From the NCBI GenBank assembly GCA_050951095.1, contig JBMNIQ010000003.1, forward strand, positions 186,001 through 250,000: a DNA stretch of 64,000 nt. Reading direction: 5' to 3'. Under the pieces are notes generated by a model. That model was not told the origin of the DNA. It saw nothing but the letters and a program-made list of their open reading frames with translations, and did not search any database. Positions 57,920 through 64,000 of the stretch are shown here, piece after piece (the first letter of the stretch is position 1; every line of letters starts with the position of its first letter). A program made the position numbers and the translations under genes. Source of the stretch: UMGS1519 sp050951095. Lineage in GTDB: Bacteria > Actinomycetota > Coriobacteriia > Coriobacteriales > Eggerthellaceae.

Positions 57920-60004
57920 ATGGGTGATTGTATGGCAGCTCCTGAGACAGGGCATGTGAGGAATATCGCCTTAGTCGGCCAAGACGGCGCGGGCAAGACG
58001 TCGTTCGCCGAGGCGATGCTCCATATCTCCGGGCGCACGCCGCGCATGGGAACGACGCACGACGGCAAGTCCTACCTGGACTACGACGAGGAGGAGATTC
58101 GCCGCAAGTTCACGCTGAGCACCTCCATCGCCCCCATCTTGTACAAGGATTTCAAGATCAACCTGCTGGATACGTCCGGTCAGGCGGATTTCATGGGCGA
58201 CACGCTGGCATCCATGCAGGCTGTGGAGATGGCCATGTTCGTCATCGACGCCGTCGAGGGCCCTGCGCCCATGACGGACCGCCTGTGGCGCGAAGCCGAG
58301 AAGATGCGCCTGTGCCGCAGCGTGTTCATCAACCACATCGACCGTCCGGGTGCGGACTTCGACACGTCCATGGCCATCCTGCATGCCCGCTACGGCACGC
58401 GCTTGGGTGCGGTGTCCATCCCCATCGGCGTCGGCGCCGACTTCAAGGGCGTCATCGACGTGCTGCGCATGAAGGCGCGCTACTTCGAGAACGGTGCGGA
58501 ACGCGTGGAGGAGATTCCCGCGGAATACGTGGCACGTGCCGAGAACGCGCGCGACCACCTGTGCGACCTGGTGGCCGAGGCGGACGACGAGCTGATGATG
58601 AAGTACCTGGAGGGCGACGACCGCCTGACGCAGGATGAGCTGGAGGATGCGTTCGGCAAGGCCATCGCGCAGGAGCTGTTCATCCCCGTGTTCGTGGGCT
58701 CCACGATCATCGAGCAGGGCATCTCGAACATCATGGACGACATCTGCAGCTACTTCCCCAGCCCCACGGCCTACGGGTCGTTCTACACGTCCGACGGCGA
58801 ATCGCATCCCGTGACGACGGAGGGCGAGCCCACGGCGTTCGTGTTCAAGACGCAGGCGGACCCGTTCGTCGGGCGCCTGAGCTACCTGAAGGTGGCAACG
58901 GGCCATCTGGAGCCGGGCATGGAGCTGATCAACGCCCGCACGGGCAAGAAGGACCGACTGGGACACTTGTACGTCATGATGGGCAAGGAATCCACGGACG
59001 TGAAGGCCGCGAAGGCCGGCGACATCATCGTCGTGCCGAAGCTCACGGATGCCCGCACGGGCGATACGCTCTCGGAATCCGGCGATGTGGTCATCGAGCC
59101 GCGCTTCCAGGTGACCCCGCAGTACCCGGTTGCCATCGAGGCCGTGAACAAGAACGAGGAAGACAAGCTGGGCGCGTTCCTGACGCGCCAGGCAGATGCC
59201 GATCCCACCATTCGCATCGAGCGCAACGAGGAGACGCGCCAGACCATCGTCACGGCCATGGGCGAAATGCAGGTGGACACGCTGCTGCGCCGCCTGAAGG
59301 AGCAGAACAAGATCGAGGCGAAGCTGGTGCCGGTGCGCATCCCGTACCGCGAGACCATCCGCAAGACGGCCGAAGCGCAGGGGCGCCATAAGAAGCAGAC
59401 GGGCGGCGCCGGCCAGTTCGGCGATTGCTGGCTGCGCATCGAGCCGAATCCGGGCGAGGGATACGAGTTCGTGGACGAGATCGTGGGCGGCAAGATTCCG
59501 CGCAACTACATCCCGGCTGTGGACAAGGGTGTGCAAGAGGCCATGGCGGAAGGCTTCCTGGCCGGTTACCCCATGGTGGACATCAAGTGCGCCGTGTTCG
59601 ACGGCAGCTACCATCCTGTGGATTCGAACGACATGGCGTTCAAGACGGCCGCCCGCATCGCGTTCCGTGCGGCGTGCGAGAAAGCGGACCCCGTGCTGCT
59701 GGAGCCCATGGCCGATCTGGCCATCACGGTGGGCGAGGAATACGCCGGCGCCGTCATGGGCGACATCTCCACGCGCCGCGGCCGCATCGTGGGCACGGAT
59801 GCCGGCGAGCCCGGCCAGACCGTCATCCTGGTGCGCGTGCCGTATGCCGAGGTTGTGACGTACACGAAGGACCTGCGCGCGCTGACGCGCGGCTCCGGCA
59901 GCTATCGTGTGACGGTGAACGGCTACCAGGAGGCGCCGCATGACGTTACGCAGAAGCTGGTGGAAGAGTACCAGCGCAAGCGCGAGGCCGGCGCAAAGAA
60001 GTAA
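57920..60004 (+). CDS. Elongation factor G-like GTPase
   Basis: The 694-residue protein has the EF-G domain order. The GTPase G1 motif is GQDGAGKTS, G3 is DTSGQADF, and G4 is changed from NKxD to NHID. Domain II and the C-terminal domains IV-V follow (GQFGDCWLRIEPNPGEGYEF, VMGDISTRRGRIVGTDAGEP). It is the divergent EF-G-like type found besides canonical FusA in many Actinomycetota. It is not part of a ribosomal protein operon, so housekeeping EF-G is presumably elsewhere. GAGGA lies 3-4 bases before ATG 57920; ATG 57932 is an alternative. Confidence 0.92.
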   Translation: MGDCMAAPETGHVRNIALVGQDGAGKTSFAEAMLHISGRTPRMGTTHDGKSYLDYDEEEIRRKFTLSTSIAPILYKDFKINLLDTSGQADFMGDTLASMQAVEMAMFVIDAVEGPAPMTDRLWREAEKMRLCRSVFINHIDRPGADFDTSMAILHARYGTRLGAVSIPIGVGADFKGVIDVLRMKARYFENGAERVEEIPAEYVARAENARDHLCDLVAEADDELMMKYLEGDDRLTQDELEDAFGKAIAQELFIPVFVGSTIIEQGISNIMDDICSYFPSPTAYGSFYTSDGESHPVTTEGEPTAFVFKTQADPFVGRLSYLKVATGHLEPGMELINARTGKKDRLGHLYVMMGKESTDVKAAKAGDIIVVPKLTDARTGDTLSESGDVVIEPRFQVTPQYPVAIEAVNKNEEDKLGAFLTRQADADPTIRIERNEETRQTIVTAMGEMQVDTLLRRLKEQNKIEAKLVPVRIPYRETIRKTAEAQGRHKKQTGGAGQFGDCWLRIEPNPGEGYEFVDEIVGGKIPRNYIPAVDKGVQEAMAEGFLAGYPMVDIKCAVFDGSYHPVDSNDMAFKTAARIAFRAACEKADPVLLEPMADLAITVGEEYAGAVMGDISTRRGRIVGTDAGEPGQTVILVRVPYAEVVTYTKDLRALTRGSGSYRVTVNGYQEAPHDVTQKLVEEYQRKREAGAKK

Positions 60005-60047
60005 TTCTCGTCTGCGCGGTGCGAAGACACCGCATGCCATTGTCCAG

Positions 60048-60082
60048 AACGCGTCGAGGCGGCTTCCCGCCCCGGCGCGTTT
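60048..60082 (+). terminator. Probable terminator after the EF-G-like gene
   Basis: A long hairpin (AACGCGTCGAGGCGG with CCGCCCCGGCGCGTT around CTTC, one mismatch) ends in TTT. Confidence 0.6.
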
Positions 60083-60245
60083 GCCGTCTGGCGTGCGAAG
60101 CGGGTGTCTGCGGGCGCGCGTTCGCCGCGTTCTCGCCCGATTCCCGCAGAACGGGCTGCATGCCCTGGTCGTTCGGTGGAGCCGCACGGGAGCCTTCATC
60201 TTTTCGCTACAATGGAAAGCCAAATCGAATTCAAGGAGGGCCTCC

Positions 60246-62069
60246 ATGTGCGGCATTGTCGGCTATACGGGATCGAAACCTGCCAAAACCGAGCTGTTCG
60301 ATAACTTGAAGAAACTGGAGTACCGCGGATACGACTCCGCGGGCATCGCGCTGCAGACGGATAACGGGCTGCAGGTCATTCGCCGTATGGGCAAGGTGAG
60401 CAACCTGATCGCCGCATCGAAGGATGCGGACATGACCGCCACGTGCGGCATCGCGCACACGCGGTGGGCGACGCACGGCCGTCCCAGCCAGGCGAACGCG
60501 CATCCGCAGTGCTCGTGCGACAACACCATTGCCGTCGTGCACAACGGCATCATCGAGAACTATGCCGAACTGCGCGAGCGCCTGATCTCCGAAGGCCACG
60601 TGTTCCGCAGCGAGACGGATACGGAAGTGGTGGCGCATCTGGTGGAGGAAGCGTACGACGGCGACCTGATCTGCGCCGTCCGCCGCGCCGTCCGCCAGTT
60701 GGTGGGCGCCTGGTCGCTGCTGGTGACGTGCGCGCAGGAGCCGGGCGTCATCGTTGCCACGCGCAAGGACAACCCGCTCATCATCGCGCAGGGCGAAGAC
60801 GGCTGCTATGCGGCCAGCGATATCATCGCCGTGGCGCACGCGAACCGCTGCGTGACCGTGATGGAGGACTACGAGTTCGCCCGCATCACGCCCGAGGGCA
60901 TTACGTACACGAACATCGACGGCGACCCCATCGAGCCGAACCGGATGCAGGTGGGTTGGGAGCTCGACGACGTGGACAAGGGCGAATGGCCGGACTTCAT
61001 GCTGAAGGAGATCTACGAGCAGCCGCGCGTCATCCGCGATACGCTCGCCGGCCGCATGGTGAACGGCAACCTGAACATAGACGAGCTGGAGCTTTCGCCC
61101 GACGAGCTGGGCTTCATCGACCGCGTGTACATCATCGCGTGCGGCACCAGCTACCATGCCGGCCTTATTGCGAAGAACCTCATAGAGATGTGGGCGCGCA
61201 TTCCCACGGAGGTGGAGGTGGCGTCCGAATTCCGCTACCGCCATCCCATCATCACGCCGTCCACGCTGGTCGTGGGCATCTCGCAGTCCGGCGAGACGGC
61301 CGACACGCTGGCGGCCATCCGCGAGGCGCGCCTGTCCGGTGCAAAGGTGTTCGGCATCACGAACGTCATCGGCAGCCCCGTGGCGCGCGAAAGCGACGGC
61401 GTCATCTACACGCAGGCGCACAAGGAGATCGCCGTCGCGTCCACGAAGAGCTTCACGGGCCAGGTGGCCAGCCTGACGCTGCTGGCCATGCTGCTGGGTC
61501 AGAGCAAGGGCCGCCTGTCCACGCCGCAGATTCGCGTGCTGTTCCGCGAGCTTGCGGACACGGCCGGGCAGGTGGAGAGCATCCTGTCCGACACGTCCGC
61601 CATCGAGGCGGCGGCGCAGGATATCAAGGATGCGTCGAGCGCGTTCTACATCGGCCGTGGCCTGGGAGCGGCCGTGTGCTACGAAGGCGCGCTGAAGATG
61701 AAGGAGATCAGCTACATCCACGCCGAGGCGTATGCGGCCGGCGAGATGAAGCACGGTCCCATCGCGCTGGTGGAATCCGGTTTCCCGGTGGTCGCCGTGG
61801 CCACGGCCAGCCCCATCTACGACAAGACCATCAGCAACATAGAGGAGAGCAAGGCGCGCGGCGCGAAGATCGTGGCCGTCGCCACGGAGGGCGACGCGGA
61901 GATTCGGAAGTACGCCGACCACGTGCTGTACATCCCGAAGGTCCGCGACGCGTTCATGCCCATCACGGCTACCGTGGTGCTGCAGCTGCTGAGCCGCTTC
62001 GTGGCCGTTGCGCGCGGCTGCGACGTCGACCAGCCGCGCAACCTGGCGAAATCGGTGACCGTTGAGTAA
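60246..62069 (+). CDS. glmS: Glutamine-fructose-6-phosphate aminotransferase
   Basis: The 607-residue enzyme makes glucosamine-6-phosphate, the entry to UDP-GlcNAc. It begins MCGIVGYTG, with Cys2 as the glutaminase nucleophile after Met removal. The glutaminase domain shows GIAHTRWATHG and SETDTEVVAHL. Two SIS sugar-isomerase domains follow (ACGTSYHAGLIAKNL, GISQSGETADT) and the protein ends QPRNLAKSVTVE, the conserved catalytic tail. AGGAGGG lies 5 bases before the ATG. No glmS ribozyme fold could be recognised upstream. Its stop overlaps acpS. Confidence 0.98.
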   Translation: MCGIVGYTGSKPAKTELFDNLKKLEYRGYDSAGIALQTDNGLQVIRRMGKVSNLIAASKDADMTATCGIAHTRWATHGRPSQANAHPQCSCDNTIAVVHNGIIENYAELRERLISEGHVFRSETDTEVVAHLVEEAYDGDLICAVRRAVRQLVGAWSLLVTCAQEPGVIVATRKDNPLIIAQGEDGCYAASDIIAVAHANRCVTVMEDYEFARITPEGITYTNIDGDPIEPNRMQVGWELDDVDKGEWPDFMLKEIYEQPRVIRDTLAGRMVNGNLNIDELELSPDELGFIDRVYIIACGTSYHAGLIAKNLIEMWARIPTEVEVASEFRYRHPIITPSTLVVGISQSGETADTLAAIREARLSGAKVFGITNVIGSPVARESDGVIYTQAHKEIAVASTKSFTGQVASLTLLAMLLGQSKGRLSTPQIRVLFRELADTAGQVESILSDTSAIEAAAQDIKDASSAFYIGRGLGAAVCYEGALKMKEISYIHAEAYAAGEMKHGPIALVESGFPVVAVATASPIYDKTISNIEESKARGAKIVAVATEGDAEIRKYADHVLYIPKVRDAFMPITATVVLQLLSRFVAVARGCDVDQPRNLAKSVTVE

Positions 62070-62715
62070 CCGCACGAGCCGCGCAGACGATACCCCGCAG
62101 CACGGCGCACAGCCGGCGCCCCGGGATCCGGTGCCCGCAGCTGCCGGCAGCCGGGAAGCGGCCGATGCGCCGGGACAGCCCGCCGACGCGGCACGCGCCG
62201 TTGCGGACGGCGTGGGGCTGGGCATCGACATCGTCGACATCGCGCGCATGGAGCGCATCCTGCAGCGCACGCCGTCGTTCCCCGACCGCGTGTTCTCGGA
62301 AGACGAATGCCGCTATTGCCGCAAGACGGCGAACCCGGCCGCGCATTTCGCAACGCGCTTTGCGGCGAAGGAGGCCGTCCTGAAAGCGCTCGGCACGGGC
62401 TTTTCGGCCGGCATCCGCCCGCGCGATATAGAGGTTAAGCGCAATGCGAAGGGCCAGCCGTGCGCCGCGTTGTACAATGCCGCCAAGGCCGCCGCCGAGG
62501 AGCAGGGCGTGGTGGGGCTGCCCATCTCGCTGTCGTTCACGCACACGGAGGCCGTGGCGTGCGCACTGGCGGTCACCCGCAGCTCCGTGGCGGCCATGCA
62601 GAAGCGCGCCGATCCCATGAAGGAACTGGCCAAGCAATTCAAGGAAGTGCGCGGCCTACTGGACGATTTGCCCTCGAAAGGCGTGAGTGCAGATGACGAA
62701 CAGCAAGTCAATTGA
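62062..62715 (+). CDS. acpS: Holo-[acyl-carrier-protein] synthase with N-terminal extension
   Basis: The enzyme attaches phosphopantetheine to acyl carrier protein. The family core starts LGIDIVDIARMERI, with EDECRYCRK, FATRFAAKEAVLKALGTG and SLSFTHTEAVACALAV following. From TTG 62062 the protein has 217 residues with a disordered Ala/Pro-rich extension of about 50 residues. GTG 62212 would give a standard AcpS but has no ribosome site. The TTG start overlaps the glmS stop, which suggests coupling. The C-terminal extension (MKELAKQFKEVRGLLDDLPS) is also longer than usual. Confidence 0.9.
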   Translation: MSNRTSRADDTPQHGAQPAPRDPVPAAAGSREAADAPGQPADAARAVADGVGLGIDIVDIARMERILQRTPSFPDRVFSEDECRYCRKTANPAAHFATRFAAKEAVLKALGTGFSAGIRPRDIEVKRNAKGQPCAALYNAAKAAAEEQGVVGLPISLSFTHTEAVACALAVTRSSVAAMQKRADPMKELAKQFKEVRGLLDDLPSKGVSADDEQQVN

Positions 62716-63565
62716 TCTGGCGGCGCTGCTGCCTATCCCCGCCAGCAACGCGAACAAGTACACGCGCGGGAAGCTGACGTTGGTCGTCGGCGGTTCGTCG
62801 TATCCGGGTGCGGCATTCCTGGCCACGCGTGCGGCGCAGCGCGCCGGCGCCGGATACTGCGAGGTGTTCACGGCGCAGCAGAACGTGTCGAAGATCCAGA
62901 CGTGCGCCCCGTCTTCCGTGGTGCGCTGCTGGGACGAGCTGAACCGCCTGGGCGTCACGCCCAGCAACGAGCACCATCCCACGGCCTGCGTGGTGGGCAG
63001 CGGCTTCGACCCGGACGATGCCGAGGCGCGCGAGCAGCTGGTGTACGTGCTGCAGAATGTGGAGGCTCCCGTGCTGGTTGACGGCGGCGCCATCCGCATG
63101 CTGGCCACGAAGGGCCTGCGCGAGACCGTGCTGCAGCGCACGGAGCAGGGCCTGGACACCGTCATCACGCCGCATACCGGCGAGGCCATCGCGCTCGCGG
63201 CCGCCCTGCCCAGCGGCATTGCGAAGACGCCCGATTTGGCCATGTGCCTGGCGGACGCGTTCAAATCCACGATCGTGCTGAAGGGGCCCGATACGGAGAT
63301 CGTCTCGGGCGAGCGCAGCTATACCATGACGGAGGGCACGGCGGCGCTGTCGAAGGCCGGCACGGGCGACGTGCTGGCGGGCATCATCGGCTCGCTGCTG
63401 GCGCAGCGGCTGGATGCGTTCTCGGCAGCCGTGCTGGGCACCACGCTGCATGCGCGCGCGGGCCTGCGCGCCGAAAAGCAGTTCGGCATCATCTCCGTGC
63501 TGCCGGAAGACGTGGTGGACGCCCTTCCCGAGGCCATCATGGCAACGGCGAAGTCGGGCCGGTAA
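62693..63565 (+). CDS. nnrD: ADP-dependent NAD(P)H-hydrate dehydratase
   Basis: The 290-residue protein repairs hydrated NAD(P)H with ADP. Its ribokinase-like fold shows KLTLVVGGSSYPGAAFLATR, VITPHTGEAIALA and the ATP-site motif SKAGTGDVLAGIIGSLLAQ. The epimerase domain (NnrE) often fused at the N-terminus is absent. ATG 62693 overlaps acpS; GTG 62687 in frame is equally possible by spacing from AAAGG. The acpS-nnrD order is common in bacteria. Confidence 0.94.
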   Translation: MTNSKSIDLAALLPIPASNANKYTRGKLTLVVGGSSYPGAAFLATRAAQRAGAGYCEVFTAQQNVSKIQTCAPSSVVRCWDELNRLGVTPSNEHHPTACVVGSGFDPDDAEAREQLVYVLQNVEAPVLVDGGAIRMLATKGLRETVLQRTEQGLDTVITPHTGEAIALAAALPSGIAKTPDLAMCLADAFKSTIVLKGPDTEIVSGERSYTMTEGTAALSKAGTGDVLAGIIGSLLAQRLDAFSAAVLGTTLHARAGLRAEKQFGIISVLPEDVVDALPEAIMATAKSGR

Positions 63566-63588
63566 CCGGAGTGCGGTAACCGGAGTGC
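63561..63588. repeat. Two perfect 14-bp tandem repeats after nnrD
   Basis: GGTAACCGGAGTGC occurs at 63561-63574 and 63575-63588. The first copy contains the nnrD stop codon. Confidence 0.85.
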
Positions 63589-63629
63589 GGGCGGCGCGCA
63601 CGTGCGCCGCCGGACAAGAGCGAATTCAT

Positions 63630-63679
63630 ACGACCGCTACGGCGCCGGGTGCGATTCCGCCCGTGCCGTATGCGGTCGT
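63630..63679 (+). promoter_or_regulatory. Long stem-loop in the ligA leader
   Basis: A 14-bp outer stem (ACGACCGCTACGGC pairing with GCCGTATGCGGTCGT, one bulged base) encloses a second stem (CGGG with CCCG and more). It ends 21 bases before the ligA start and has no T run, so it is more likely a leader RNA structure or an intergenic repeat than a terminator. Confidence 0.5.
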
Positions 63680-63700
63680 CTGCAGGAAAGAGGATCAGGC

Positions 63701-64000
63701 ATGGCGGACAAGGAACCCCTGCGCAGCGGCATGGAGACGCTGCTGGATACGGATCAGCTCGTGGCATCCGTTTCCGACCCCGCGGCACGCGTGGAAGAGC
63801 TGCGCCGCGAGATAGAGCACAACGCGTACCTGTATTACGCCGAGGATCGTCCGGTGCTCTCCGATGCCGCCTACGATTCGCTCATGCGCGAGCTGCGCGC
63901 GCTCGAGGCCGCCCATCCGGAGCTTGTCGACCCGACGTCGCCCACGCAGCGCATCGGCGGCTATGTGGGCGAGCAGTTCGCACCCGTTCGCCATGCCCAG
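63701..64000 (+). CDS. ligA: NAD-dependent DNA ligase, N-terminal part (continues past the window)
   Basis: The first 100 residues match LigA: the Ia domain with VEELRREIEHNAYLYYAEDR and LSDAAYDSLMRELRALEAAH, then PTSPTQRIGGYVGEQFAPVR. The conserved Tyr pair and Asp of this domain contact NAD. A 25-residue N-terminal extension precedes it. The catalytic lysine lies beyond the window end. The ATG at 63701 has a purine-rich AAAGAGGA upstream. Confidence 0.95.
   Translation, partial: MADKEPLRSGMETLLDTDQLVASVSDPAARVEELRREIEHNAYLYYAEDRPVLSDAAYDSLMRELRALEAAHPELVDPTSPTQRIGGYVGEQFAPVRHAQ

Noticed and set aside
60005..60245. glmS ribozyme upstream of glmS
   Set aside because: I could not recognise its core helices. 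A terminator-like hairpin and the ribosome site explain most of the region.
57971..62270. Long minus-strand ORFs opposite the EF-G-like gene and glmS
   Set aside because: Both lie wholly opposite strongly conserved genes and have shadow-like composition.

Overview
This is a GC-rich (about 60-65 % by eye) chromosomal window from a Gram-positive-type bacterium. The best guess is Actinomycetota, class Coriobacteriia, probably close to Eggerthellaceae. That rests on Gram-positive traits (class B sortase, lipoprotein, YhgE/Pip protein, bifunctional Rel, a CIRCE/HrcA site) and on codon usage. No 16S rRNA gene is present, so the taxonomic call is inference. Gene content is mostly housekeeping. I see no prophage, insertion sequence, CRISPR array or plasmid module.

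Layout. 1-6.5 kb: 3' part of rpoB and complete rpoC, whose long C-terminal extension carries an alpha-CTD-like helix-hairpin-helix domain. 6.6-12.7 kb: hisE, glmM, a ModA-like lipoprotein, yebC, an FtsB/DivIC-like protein, a Ppx/GppA phosphatase and tRNA-Leu. 12.8-15 kb, minus strand: an OmpR-type two-component system with a poly-serine sensor. 15.4-20.4 kb: polyprenyl diphosphate synthase, a peptidoglycan-binding-domain protein without a signal peptide, glmU, prs, pth. 20.6-27.2 kb: a RecJ-RecQ fusion, rel and an MBL hydrolase. The RecQ half and the start of rel hold seven single-base insertions that look like sequence errors. 27.4-32.6 kb: PiT phosphate transporter with its DUF47 partner, a TetR regulator, and a repeat-rich YhgE protein with a small partner. 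32.8-35.3 kb: lysC and asd. 35.5-41 kb: ppk1, with an acidic ORF at its 3' end, divergent from a two-domain PPK2 (pap). 41-47.2 kb: sortase B, purF, purM, purN, purH. 47.3-52 kb: 19-bp tandem repeats, a TetR regulator, flavodoxin, DUF523, ferrochelatase and an NSS transporter. 52.2-57.7 kb: CIRCE-controlled htpG, mrp, tRNA-Ala, a small ART-like ORF and a trigger-factor-like protein without the PPIase domain. 57.9-64 kb: an EF-G-like GTPase, glmS, acpS, nnrD and the start of ligA.

How the genes connect. GlmS, GlmM and GlmU, all present, make UDP-GlcNAc from fructose-6-P. The polyprenyl synthase supplies lipid carrier or quinone chains. Phosphate biology is concentrated here: PiT+DUF47, PPK1, PAP, Ppx/GppA and Rel. 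LysC and Asd start the aspartate family. PurF/M/N/H are four purine steps.

The most novel-looking observation is the alpha-CTD-like domain on the C-terminus of RNA polymerase beta'. It keeps the arginine, asparagine, glycine and lysine positions by which alpha-CTD touches UP-element DNA, with the same spacing. Next are the RecJ-RecQ fusion, a PPK1 apparently continuing into a 330-residue acidic tail in the +1 frame, and the PPIase-less trigger-factor relative.
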